Shown in pieces: positions 1 through 10,113 of a stretch of 64,000 nt of DNA. Source of the stretch: Petunia secreta (lineage: Eukaryota > Streptophyta > Magnoliopsida > Solanales > Solanaceae); NCBI GenBank assembly GCA_029990175.1, contig JARKIP010000199.1:310001-374000 (forward strand), written 5' to 3'. The notes under the pieces are model-generated. The model saw only the letters and a list, made by a program, of their open reading frames with translations, had not been told where the DNA came from and did no database searches. A program made the position numbers and the translations under genes. Numbering within the stretch: position 1 is the first letter of the stretch; each line of letters begins with the position of its first letter.

Positions 1-55
1 TTGCAGGCTGTGGGAGTACATATGACTCCTCAATCACCACCTCCATATGTTCAGG
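1..55 (-). pseudogene. Tat/Ogre-like (T1) coding relic, left piece
   Basis: Read on the minus strand this gives a short open stretch beginning PEHMEVVIEESYV. It runs straight on from the T1 relic at 23529-23891 once the E1 insertion between them is removed. The rest of T1 and its 3' LTR must lie left of the window. The flanks of E1 (TCAGG left, TTCGG right) match at only 3 of 5 bases, so the target duplication is not clean. I do not recognise a domain in this piece. Confidence 0.45.
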
Positions 56-715
56 TTACACGACCTGGAATCCAGTTAGGCCGTGTGGGCACCCGACATC
101 CTCCACTAGACCCGTCGGGCGAACCCTTACCAATTAAATTAGGAAAATAAATATAACAATTCATAAATAAGGAACAGACTTTTTAAAAAAACACAGACAT
201 ACTGATACCTCTAAGCTGTACAAAAGAAATTTACAGCTGACTACGCAACATACTAGGTTTAGGGTTATCCAGACTAGACATCTAAGAGTACAAAAGAAGA
301 CAGATCCCTCCTAAAGGGAGCAAAATGCAACTGAAATAATGAACAATAAACTGGTGGCCATCTAGAAAACAACTGGCTCACCCTGACAGCTGAAGTCGTC
401 TTCGCTCCTGAACAACGTGGCGAACTCAATCCTAGAGCGAACCTGCCAAAACAAAATAAATAGACAAGAACAAACAACAAACAAGGGTGAGTCAAAAGGA
501 CTCAATAAGTGGGGCAGACTAGCCACCTCAAAGAATAGGATAGCTAGCCAGGGAGGAGAAATAGATAAATAAAATTCTTCTTATTTAAATTATAAAAAGG
601 CAGAGCCAGATAATAACTAGAAACACGTATGGGATGACAAAATCATCAACAACCAGGAACGTAAGATAACCAAAACATATAGGTATCCCGAATGCATCAA
701 CAATCAGAAATACAT

Positions 716-847
716 CCTGTTGTGGCGTGCAACCCGATCCACATATTCATCCTGTTGCGGCGTGCAACCCGATCCATATATTTATACCGTTGCGGCATGC
801 AACCCGATCCATATATTTATAACGTTGCGGCGTGCAACCCGATCCAC
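716..847. repeat. 35-bp tandem repeat in E1 LTR (4 copies)
   Basis: Four copies of a 35-bp unit containing GTTGCGGCGTGCAACCCGAT start at 719, 754, 789 and 824. GTTGCGGCGTGCAAC is itself an imperfect inverted repeat. The other E1 LTR has three copies at 7441-7541. The two E5 LTRs have none, so the array is specific to the E1 subfamily. Confidence 0.85.
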
Positions 848-940
848 GCAACCTAGAATACGAGCCAGAAATATATAGGCAAATAAGCAATGCACGTAGA
901 AAAAGAACAGTAGTTATGTACCATAAGTCTACACAATAGT

Positions 941-990
941 ATGAAATGAAATGAATTGAAATAAAATGAGATGAAATGAAATGAAATATG
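941..990. repeat. TGAAA-type pentanucleotide repeat in E1 LTR
   Basis: Imperfect runs of ATGAAATGAAATG and similar. The same tract stands at the matching place in the other E1 LTR (about 7635-7690) and in both E5 LTRs (about 24485-24540 and 30375-30410), with a different copy number each time. It lies just before the hairpin cluster. Confidence 0.75.
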
Positions 991-1025
991 ATGCAAAGGG
1001 TCACATGTGCCTGTAATCCCATCCC

Positions 1026-1334
1026 GAAGCGGAATACTCCTTCATTCAAGGGGAATCCAATCTGATAACCAACTGGAGTGGAATACCCCTGCTCCTAGGG
1101 CGGAATACTCCTGCACCCGATAAAATATAAACTAGAGGCGGAATACTCCTGCACACTCCTGGGGCGGAATACTCCTGCACCCGATATAATGTAAAGCTGA
1201 GGCGGAATACTCCTGCACGCAATATCTGACATAAGAGCGGAATACTCCTGCTCTTGGGGCGGAATCCTCCTACCCTCAATATGATACAATGGAGCGGAAT
1301 CCTCCTGCTCCTGGGGTGGAATACTCCTGCACCC
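1026..1334. repeat. Hairpin-repeat cluster (core CGGAATACTCCTG), E1 3' LTR
   Basis: About ten interspersed copies of a short unit with core CGGAATACTCCTG. The inner GGA and TCC pair, and outer arms vary in a compensating way, for example GAGC with GCTC, GAGG with CACTC, and GGGG with CACCC. Spacers such as GATATAATGTAAAGCTG separate them. The same clusters lie at 7723-8030, 24577-24828 and 30447-30736. Short frames through this region are by-products of the repeat and are not genes. Confidence 0.8.
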
Positions 1335-2783
1335 AATATGATATGCAATGTAATGCATAAGAATGACATATAATGCATACGAATGCGATGTGATTCAATA
1401 ATAACCCTTCATCGGTGCAGGATTCTCATCGACGGCCGGGAAGTAGATGCCAACTCACAGCCAGAGTACAATGCTCAGATCCTCAGTACAATACCAACAA
1501 CAGGACATAACATATAATATACAACGTAAATCCAAAGCTAAGGCGTAATGAGCACGCCTATCGGCAGCTACACACGTAAGGAATACGTGGTAGAAAATCC
1601 ACGAGGCCAGGTGCCTCAAAAGAAATGGATACAAACACTTACCTCTTCCAAAAGTTAGCATTGTTAATGAACAACCGCTTTATCCTTTGGTTTCCTTGCC
1701 AAACGATCTCACTCTATTCAATAAGCAGAAAAATATATTAATTTAGCCTAAAAGCTTCATTCCTCACATCTTAGGGAAATCCAGTTAGGAACCTGATACC
1801 CTATTCGCATACGCAATACGCAGGCTAGGCCTATATACAGGGTTTATGGTTACATAACCAAACCCGAAATATATTACATTTATATATTTTTCATAACTCA
1901 CTGAGTACGAATATATAATCAATTCCGTTATCGGGGTCCAATTGGCCCTTGAAACTATCAATTGAACTTATTAAAACGATGGCTAATATCCCAATTTTTA
2001 CCGTAAAAATATATTCAAACACACGTAATAAACTCAAATAATATATTAGGGATCATTACCTGATTTTTTTAGGGTGAAAATTCTACTTTTCTCTGGCCTC
2101 TTTTCTCATTTTCTGGCATTTTTCTGATATGTTTTATGTTTCCGTTTCTCTGTTTCGTTTCTCCATTTCCTTTCTCTGTTTCTATCCACTTGAGCTATAT
2201 ATAAGCTCATTCACCGCCTCCTTTATTTTCCATTTTTTTCCTTTTGTTTTTTCTTTTCCTTTTTTTGTCTTTTTTCCTTTTCTTTTATTTTATTTTCTTT
2301 TCGTGATAAAAATTAAAATGGTACCCTACAATATTCAAAATAATTCCAACTTTTGCATACAAGTTATACAAAATATATGTAGCATAATCGCTAAGACGGA
2401 TCTCAAATCGGGTTCCCGAAACTCAAGATGCGAATTCAAATGGAAAAAAGTCAAATTATTTAACTTTCGACATTTTAGCGGAAACTAGCCGAACAACATC
2501 GAAATTCACTTTCGAAAAATCACAAAAGTCACAAATAATCATATGAACCAAACGGCACTTTCGAATTTCGAATCGGAGCTCATTCGCCAAAACCGAGCTC
2601 GAAAATCTCTTTTTAATATTTATCGACAATAAAAACTGAAACCTTCTTCCGATGCCTACCAAACGAGGTCTGATTTAGCTCAAATTTTACAAATAAGTCT
2701 CAATGGACCTTACGAATATTTTAAAATTATCGGCACGCCAATCGGAGTCCTAACTTCTGAAACGACTAACCGAGGTTGTTTCA

Positions 2784-2795
2784 TTCTCCTCCACT
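2784..2795 (-). other. E1 polypurine tract
   Basis: The + strand TTCTCCTCCACT directly abuts the LTR end. On the element's strand this reads AGTGGAGGAGAA, a polypurine tract, which marks the left LTR as the 3' LTR. Confidence 0.8.
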
Positions 2796-3629
2796 TAAAC
2801 TCTCGTTCGTTCTCGAACGAGCCTAAGTCTAAAGAAAAATTCACACAGATAACAAGAGAAATTGCACGACCTTCATAAGCTACTCCACGGGCCTTACCTC
2901 CTGATTACAGGATCAGAATTATGTTGTGCACATCGTACTTTTGGAATAAAATATATCTGGATAATATGATAATATCATTACGCAGCTTATTCTGACTAAA
3001 CTGATCCTTTCTTGATCACGAGAAGAGAGTTTTACATTTTCGAAACAAAGATACACGAAACATTAAATGGGTTAACATATTTCACCCGATAATCACCTCT
3101 TCGATATACCTTTCAATATAGAACAGGTCGATGGAACTAAGAATTAGCTCACGCTTGATGCAATAGGGGGAGCTTTTGAAGTACCTTGTCACTACACACT
3201 ATAGAAGATTTGATACAAGCTATATTACTTTTACGAACGCATGCAACATCTCAGTTGATGTTAGTGTTGTTCCGCAAGCTCCGTGTGGGAATGTAGTTTC
3301 TCATATCCTAATGTATATCAAAGGTTCATCTGAATAGGATCTATCATATAAGGATAACGATCATGCAATTACTACTGGATGGTATGATGTAGACCAAGAA
3401 TGATCTTCAGACTGAACATCTACCTCAGGGTATTGTCTTTGAATTGGAAGTATTATGACTTGAAAAAGTGAAGATAAAAGAGACATGCAGTCGGACCATG
3501 AGTGGAGGCAGAAGACCAGCAACAAAGTTGATTACATGTGCACTTATAACGCTACAGTAACTTCTCAAAGAGTTAGGGTGTGAAGGAGATATGCCAATGA
3601 TGGATGGACGACAAGCTGCACTAGATCTT

Positions 3630-3958
3630 TAACTCTAAATTTTCATGAAGTAAAACAGCGTCAGTATAAGGATCCAGTTTTAGGTGAATACAGATAGATA
3701 GCCAGAAGAAAACTGGAGTCACAATACAGGGTTACTACTAACGATGTTCTCATGTATAAAGATAGACTTTGTGTTCCTGATGTTGCAGATTTACGTGAAC
3801 AGATTATAATAGAGGCACATTATTCCAAATACACTGTTCATCCAGGTTCGACTAAGATGTACCATGATCTTAAGAGAATTTATTAGTGGGACGGAATGAA
3901 GTGTGAAATAGCAGAATTTGTGGCTCAGTGTTCTAATTGCCAGCAAGTTAAAGTTGTG
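3630..3958 (+). pseudogene. Integrase zinc-binding (H2C2) relic, opposite strand to E1
   Basis: Read on the + strand, 3640-3958 gives a Tekay-type linker and integrase N-terminal zinc domain. It includes MYKDRLCVPDVADLREQI, then EAHYSKYTVHPGSTKMYHDL, then a CSNCQQVK end. The H...H...C-X2-C order is visible. A stop stands where the family has a tryptophan (IY*WDG). E1 reads on the minus strand, so this fragment is either inverted or the remnant of another Tekay element lodged in E1. The integrase catalytic core is absent. Confidence 0.75.
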
Positions 3959-4074
3959 TAATCTTTCCAGAGTTTATGCTTTCAGCAGATAGGTACGTAT
4001 ATATGATCAGGTTTCCAGCTTATCTCTATCATTAATAGATTATTAGTTGGTTTAGCAATGATCGAAACTCATTG

Positions 4075-4130
4075 TAGGTTTCTGTCGTGGCCCTAGGTTG
4101 GGTCGTGACAAAAGTAGTATCAACGCCTTA
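4075..4130 (+). repeat. LTR end plus degenerate PBS relic, + orientation
   Basis: The sequence GGTTGGGTCGTGACA, followed within a few bases by AGTATCAACGCC, looks like the 3' end of a Tekay-type LTR followed by a decayed TGGTATCAGAGCC primer site. It has the same orientation as the integrase relic just before it and opposes E1. This is a similarity judgement by eye. Confidence 0.4.
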
Positions 4131-5199
4131 GAGATTTAGTATTACCAGTCAGTATTTGGAGGAAGACTCCTCCACTTAAAGCACAAACTCATGCAGCTAT
4201 TTGAATAGGAATACCCATCCCCGCACAGTATGCTGGACTTAAAGAAGATTTAGCTAAAAGCTGAACGTAGGCCGACCTTAGCTACCAACTACCCTTTCGA
4301 GTTGCTAAACAGCTGCAACTCTTGAGTTCACAACTCCATACCTTTTCCATAAACACCACCTCCGGATGGATGGTACTTTTATTACCCTTAGAAGCCTTGA
4401 AAAACAATAATATGCTTACCCGACTACAATAACACGTACTCTGGCTCAACACAGGAACATCACAAGCGGCTATCAACCGCTCAAGCTCACTAGTGCCGAA
4501 CGAAGAAGAAATGGTAATAGACTGAGGATAGAAATAATTAGAGCTTCAGGAAGCTCATATTCTTATTTGCTTGGCTACCAGAGCTGGACTATTTCCGAGT
4601 CAGGCTAACTAAGAATCGCAATTGAAGAAATAGATATTAAATGAGCTTTATGGAATAAAATTTGTGTCAATTTAACCTTCATATAAAAAGAAAACTCCGA
4701 CAATTTACCAGAAAACCCTTTTATACCGAGACAAATTTAACATGACTCTACTAGCATCTCGAACCAAGAAGAGACACATAGATCGAGTATTACTTACTAA
4801 CCACTTTACATCGGAAGAAAAATAACACTTTTTGAAGATGACGAATTGGGATCCCATTATCCTACAACATTGAATTCCGACGAGAGAGGTAAACTGATTT
4901 GACATAATAATAGAGGGTGGCACAAAAAGATGCCAAGCAGACCATACCGACACTCTCTCCCAAATTTCTCACATTTAAACCAGATCAACTAGTAGGGTTT
5001 CACAAATGCTAGGAATAAATCATACCATAAGCTCGCCTCTCTACCGCAACCGATTCAATAGAAATAATAAGGAAACCATGAAAACATGATATGACAAACC
5101 ATTTCCAGATCGATCAGAAAGATAAATCTTACTTACAGATAAGGGAAGAAGAAACACATAGGTCTACTACATCGGGTGCCTTACCATCCTGCGAGACTA

Positions 5200-6560
5200 A
5201 CTAGCAGTTCATAGAACTGTCTTTGCTGCTGAGCTAAGCAACTAGTCTAATAATCACCTTCTGAAGAACCACTGCCACCATGCTCTCGACCTCTACCAGA
5301 TGGTGGCATTTCTCTGGCTGATTTAGATCTAATTGAAATCCCTTACAGCTGAGCAGGTGCCTGATGACGAGAGAAAGGACGACTGCCTATTTTCCAAAGT
5401 AAAGGAAAACTCCTCCAAAGATGACAGGCTCACAACAATGACAACACCTTTTCGGTGAAAATGGAAGCTGGACAGATTCTTGATAGCTATAAAGAGAAAG
5501 TTGAGTCTAATCTTGATGAAATACTCATGCACTCTGAGAATCACGCTCTACAAGCTGAGATAACCTGGAAAGTAACCTCCCAAAATAATCAGAACTCTTA
5601 CTTCCAAAGGAGGTATGGTGCCCACCAGGGCCGTGGGATCTCTTTCTCTCCCACTCTAACTCTTCCCTCTCTAACTTATGGTATGCCTAATACCTTTGAG
5701 CAATATCAACAACGACATCAAATGAAGTCCAATCCTAAAGTTTTCGAGCCATCTGGGATCTCAAGGAAAAAGAATGGTCATCAATAAATCTTTGAATCTC
5801 TAGAAAGGCTCATGGACTAGTTCTAACGCATATTCAGCCATTCTATAGAATTCAATCTCATATTCTGAAGCACCAACAGGCTAACCGACAGGCTACCCTG
5901 TCCAATCCACTCAAACTGGCAACACTTTTCATCTCGCTCGCTAGTCGAAAGGAACTTTTCCATGAATATAGAAGAAAAATCGAACCAAGTCAGCTAATAA
6001 GAGTGCGGTCCACCGATCCAGGGCTGGACCTTGAAACTGGAAAGCAGAATAATCAACAGCATACCGCTCGATATAATCAAGAGCCTGAAGGATAAAAATA
6101 CCCTGACATTATTTTTTAAAAAAAAATTCATGGGGTTTATCGATGCATTGCTTAAGAATATCGGAAGGTTCAACCACGTAAAATAATGCAACCTCTTCAG
6201 ACACTTGGACCGAGCCATTAATCAGACTAACTAACCAGCCAGAATAACTAGAGGCACAACACATGCTGTCTCCGGAACAGAATTCACTGCAGCAATATTA
6301 AGAACCGGAAAAGGAGCTCCCTGAGATCAAACGTCTGCACATGCGGCAACCTGATAGGCTGTCCAGTGAATAATTGGTTCTTACGGTATCTGCATCACCA
6401 AGATTCTCGTAAAAGCATCGTAGAGAGCAAGGGGAACCACAAGGCCCTGCTCCCTTGCCCATCGCGAGCTCGTACAGCTGGGACCTCCGTAACTAGATCG
6501 TCAGCACGATAAAAACTCTTGGGGCTTCGTCAGTGCTCACCCCAGACCAGACTGATTCGT
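5200..6560 (-). pseudogene. E1 gag relic
   Basis: Short minus-strand stretches match the Tekay gag of E5 in order: the region just downstream of the leader (5994-6218), and a basic, glycine-rich C-terminal part near 5230-5330. Several stops and shifts interrupt it. It is decayed beyond function. Confidence 0.5.
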
Positions 6561-6784
6561 CTTGAACTCGTATCGTTTGTTGATTTTTCACATGAGGGTT
6601 CACAATTACCATGAACGAATTAATAAAAATACTTTTTCATCCTAGACCGATGCACGATCAGAAAAGAAGGAAGTGAAGCCTCCTAAATTCCATCATAGCC
6701 TCTCGTAGATAAGTACGGACGTCTACGTACCCATCAGCGAGACTCTACTAGAAACTGTCTTAGTCTGGATAGACTCTAAACCGG

Positions 6785-6796
6785 GCTCTGATACGA
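6785..6796 (-). other. E1 primer binding site (tRNA-iMet type)
   Basis: GCTCTGATACGA is the complement of TCGTATCAGAGC, one base off TGGTATCAGAGC-type priming sites. It lies 2 bases before the LTR at 6799. Confidence 0.85.
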
Positions 6797-7722
6797 ACTG
6801 ACACGACCCGGAATCCGGTTAGGCCGTGTGGGCACCCGACATCCTCCCCTAGACACGTCGGGCGAACCCTTACCAATTAAATTAGAAAAATAAATATAAC
6901 AATTCATAAATAAGGACAAGACTTTTAAATAAAACACGGACATACTGATACCTCTAAGCTGTACAAAAGAAATTTCCAGCTGACAACCCAACATACTAGG
7001 TTTAGGGCTATCCAGACTAGACATCTAAAAGTACAAAATAAGACAGATACCTCCTGAAGGAAGCAAAATGAAACTGAAATATTGAACAATAAACTGGTGG
7101 CCATCCGGAATAAAAGCTAGCTCAGCCAGACAGCTGAAGTCGTCTTCGCTCCTGAACAACATGGCGAACTCAATCCTAAAGCGAACCTGACGAAACGAAA
7201 TAAATAGACAAGAACAAACAACAAACAAGGGTGAGTCAAAACAGACCAGCCACCTCGAAGAATAGTATAGCTAGCCAGGGAGGAGAAACAGATAAACAAA
7301 ATTCCTTTTATTTAAATTATAAAAAGGCAGAGCTAGATATTAACTAGAAACACGTACGGGATGACAAACTCATCAACAACCAGGAACGTAAGATAACCAA
7401 AACATATAGGTATCCCGAACACATCAACAATCAGAAATACATCCCGTTGCAGCGTGAAACCCGATCCATATATTTATACCGTTGCGGCGTGCAACCCGAT
7501 CCATATATTTATAACGTTGCGGCGTGCGACCCGATCCCCGCAACCCAGAATACGAGCCAGAAATATATAGGCAAATAAGCAATGCACGTAGAAACAGAAC
7601 AGTAGTTATGTACCACAAGTCTACACAATGGTATGAAATTAAATGAAATGAAATAAAATGAGATGAAATGACATGAAATGAAATATGATGCAAAGGGTCA
7701 CATGTGCCCGTAATCCCATCCC

Positions 7723-8030
7723 GAAGCGGAATACTCCTGCATTCGAGAGGAATCCAATCTGATAACCAACTAGAGCGGAATACTCCTGCTCCTGGGGCGG
7801 AATACTCCTGCACCCGATATAATATAAGCTAGAGGCGGAATGCTCCTACACTCTCCTGGGGTGGAATACTCCTGCACCCGATATAATGTAAAGCTGAGGC
7901 GAAATACTCCTGCACTCAATATCTGACATAAGAGCGGAATACTCCAGCTCTTGGGGCGAAATCCTCCTACCCTCAATATGATACAATGGAGCGGAATCCT
8001 CCTGCTCCTGGGGCGGAATACTCCTGCACC
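7723..8030. repeat. Hairpin-repeat cluster (core CGGAATACTCCTG), E1 5' LTR
   Basis: Counterpart of 1026-1334 with the same order of units and spacers. Several units differ between the two LTR copies, for example CGAAATCCTCC against CGGAATCCTCC, showing independent decay since insertion. Confidence 0.8.
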
Positions 8031-8213
8031 CAATATTATATGCCATGTAATGCATATGAATGACATATAATGCATATGAATGCAATGTGATGCAATAATA
8101 ACCCTTCACCGGCGCGGGAATCTCATCGACGGTCGGGAAGTAGATACCAACTCACAGCCAGAGTACAATGCTCAGATCCTCAATGCAATACCAACAACAA
8201 GATATAACATATA

Positions 8214-8218
8214 ATATA
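8214..8218. other. Target-site duplication of E2 (left)
   Basis: ATATA, repeated at 22275-22279 immediately after the right end of E2. The uninterrupted E1 LTR at about 1518 has the single-copy target. Confidence 0.85.
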
Positions 8219-8428
8219 TGATGCGGGGCATACCTCAAGGCCGTTCACTAGAAGTCAAGCAAGGTTTATTCAAGACACCCATCTCTACTTGATTTGGAGA
8301 GACATGGATGAAGGGACCGAGAGTAGCCGGAAGATCATGTTTTTGAGTGCCATGGATGGTGGATCACTTAGGCTACTTGAAGAGGCATCCGGGGCACATT
8401 TGGAAGCAAAACAAGAAGCCACAGGAAC

Positions 8429-8618
8429 GGGCGGACCGCCTACTCAACTAGGCGGACCGCCTACTTTTTGCTCACTCTCTGGATCTCCTCTAGGCGGACC
8501 GCCTCTGTAAAACGGGCGGACCGCCTACTCCAAAGGGGCTGGCCGCCCACTCCAAGTAGGCTGACCGCCTACTCCCTAGAAGGCTGGGCGCCTACTCCAA
8601 GTAGGCCGGGCGCCTAGT
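8429..8618. repeat. GC-rich hairpin block in E2 U3
   Basis: Eight short inverted repeats in a row. In order their centres read GGCGGACCGCC (four times), GGCTGGCCGCC, GGCTGACCGCC, GGCTGGGCGCC and GGCCGGGCGCC, mostly bordered by TA or AG before and TA or CT after. The block lies about 125-315 bp upstream of the TATA box, so in U3. The copy in the 3' LTR is 21636-21825. Confidence 0.85.
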
Positions 8619-8744
8619 GTGCTGAAGGGTTGCGGGATTCCTAGTTTATTTGCTATGTTTGGACAACTATAGCCCTACGTGGCCTTTATTGTTTTAACCC
8701 ACTTTAGGGGTATTTTTGAGCTTTCATTGCATGTAAGTGAAGTC

Positions 8745-8750
8745 TATAAA
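8745..8750 (+). promoter_or_regulatory. TATA box of E2 5' LTR
   Basis: TATAAA in AGTCTATAAATACTTCAC, about 320 bp before the LTR end. E3 and E4 have a matching CTATAAATACT in the same context. In E2's own 3' LTR this site reads TAAAAA (21952). Confidence 0.7.
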
Positions 8751-9070
8751 TACTTCACAAACCTCTTCAAACCTTAGCTTACCTTGAATTTTATGAATGA
8801 TGAAAAGAAACTATCTCTTGTTTGGAGAACCCTTTGTCTTGGTTGCTTGAATTCACTAGTGGAACCTAGTTGAGTCTTGAACCGAAAACCCGATCATTCT
8901 ATTTGCGAGTCCCAAGTGTGAATCGAGGGTAGTTGCATAGTGTAGGTCTTCCTTGACGCCGATACGAGGGTATCACGGAACAAGTTCTCCGTGGTTACTT
9001 CGTAGGGAGTTCGAGTAGTGTCTCACTCCTATCTTTACTTTCCGCGTATTGATTTTGATCCTTATCATCT

Positions 9071-9082
9071 TGGTATCAGAGC
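9071..9082 (+). other. E2 primer binding site
   Basis: TGGTATCAGAGC, complementary to the 3' end of initiator tRNA-Met, three bases after the LTR. Confidence 0.92.
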
Positions 9083-9135
9083 AAAGCTCGAGTTTTGTTT
9101 CTACAAACCCCCGACCCTTGATTCTTCGTGCCTAG

Positions 9136-10108
9136 GTTGGTTTCGATATTAGGTTCTTGTTTGTTATTGAAGAAAAGAAGAAAACACAAAAAAATATGAT
9201 CATGGATTCTTGGTTTGATAGACCCATTGTGTGATTGTTATTGGGGTTTGATCCTTATTGGAAACCCGTTCTTTTGGTACCCTAAGCATCGAATTTGAAG
9301 TAGGAACACAAGAATTGAAAATTTGAAAATTTGAAACCCTAAGCTAGAAGTTGATGAACATGGTAAATTGATTGTTTTTGATTGGGGTTTGATTAAAGTT
9401 GTTGGGGTTGGTTCTTTGTGATTGAAACAACATTGGGGTACCTTTGAATTGCAAAAACAATGTGTGGATTGATGAATTTTTGGGTGCAAAACCAAGAAAA
9501 TCGTGTTTGAAACTGTGCTGAAACCTGCAGTAGGCGGGGCGGGGCGCCTAGTGAAACGGGCGGACCGCCTGAATTTTGTGTGCTCTCTGGACTTTACAGA
9601 GGCGGCCCGCCTACTTAGAGTAGGCTGACCGCCTACTCCCCTCTGTAGGAACCAGGCGGACCACCTAGTCCAAACAGGTGGGGCGCCTACTTCTGTTGGG
9701 CGTGGGTTCGGGTAGTTTTTCGTAGGATTTCTTGTTACTTTGATCGCATTACTTCTAACTAGTACTTCCTCGAGTAATCGTACCTACTTGAGTTGTGCTA
9801 GTCCTTCTAAGCTAATAGGAACACTCAAGCCTAGACCGGAGACTAGAATTCAAAGAAGACTCGTAGTCTCTTTTGACTCAAGTCCGCACTTAAAAAGCCT
9901 AACGTTCCGATAGAGTCATATCAACTCCACTCACCCCGGAGTACATTTGGCTTTTGAGTCGAGTGATTAAGTTTAGGTTTACTATTCAACTTCGTGAAGC
10001 TTTGAGTTCAAGCAAGAGTGAAATAGCCATCACCACCAAACGAGTGACCCGAGTGAAACTTGTGAGGGAGTGAGTGAGGTTGTTTGCTAACGTTTGTTTC
10101 TTGTGTAG
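9136..10108 (+). other. Possible leader intron of E2
   Basis: CCTAG|GTTGGTTT near the PBS resembles a splice donor. A T-rich run ending TTGTGTAG|GTACA just before the gag ATG resembles an acceptor. E3 (16647 down to 15471) and E4 (40431 down to 39223) have both signals at the same places. The hairpin block 9530-9690 lies inside. Conservation alone is weak evidence, because the leaders are related throughout. Confidence 0.3.
9530..9690. repeat. GC-rich hairpin block in E2 leader
   Basis: A second hairpin block between PBS and gag, with GGCGGACCGCC, GGCGGCCCGCC, GGCTGACCGCC and GGCGGACCACC units. Inter-hairpin text (GCTCTCTGGA followed by TTTACAGAGGC) matches the E4 leader and resembles the U3 block, so U3 and leader blocks probably share an origin. 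Confidence 0.85.
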
Positions 10109-10113
10109 GTACA

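Larger units (their letters stand above)
56..2783 (-). repeat. E1 3' LTR
   Basis: This 2728-bp repeat is alignable along its length with 6799-8218 plus 22275-23528. Its terminal base pair is TT instead of TG at position 56, a substitution in the expected TG end. It holds a 35-bp tandem repeat, a TGAAA-rich stretch and the hairpin cluster annotated separately. A pyrimidine-rich T/C tract lies near 2070-2300. No protein-coding gene is supported in it. Confidence 0.85.
2796..6784 (-). pseudogene. E1 internal region, decayed
   Basis: About 4 kb between the LTRs with no intact frame. From about 5200 to 6784 the minus strand follows the leader and gag of E5. The stretch 6680-6797 is closely similar to 29671-29785. 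Near 5230-5330 a minus-strand RGRGREHGG-type basic stretch resembles the end of a Tekay gag. At 3630-4130 there is material of the opposite orientation (separate entries). The stretch 4140-5200 gave me no recognisable domain. A complete Tekay internal region would carry RT, RNase H, integrase and chromodomain, all missing on this strand. Confidence 0.6.
6799..8218 (-). repeat. E1 5' LTR, first part
   Basis: Starts TGACACGACC next to the PBS and runs to the E2 insertion point; it resumes at 22275. Together the parts make about 2.67 kb against 2.73 kb for the other LTR. It contains three copies of the 35-bp repeat (7441-7541) and the CGGAATACTCCTG cluster (7723-8030). Confidence 0.88.
8219..9067 (+). 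repeat. E2 5' LTR
   Basis: 849 bp, the same length as 21426-22274. It holds a hairpin block (8429-8618), a TATA box (8745) and ends CTTATCA three bases before the PBS. Its first 291 bases correspond to the stretch that encodes the C-terminus of the polyprotein in the 3' LTR copy. Confidence 0.93.

Noticed and set aside
1026..1334. CRISPR-like array (short repeats with spacers)
   Set aside because: Repeats are uneven in spacing and sequence, spacers repeat too, the cluster sits in plant LTRs in four copies, and no cas-like gene exists.
2129..2488. Phe/Leu-rich frame resembling a membrane protein (also 22821-23192)
   Set aside because: Arises from the pyrimidine-rich tract of both E1 LTRs; no gene-like features.
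5455..5787. 110-codon + strand frame in E1
   Set aside because: No domain recognised and it lies antisense to E1 gag decay. I cannot support it as a gene.
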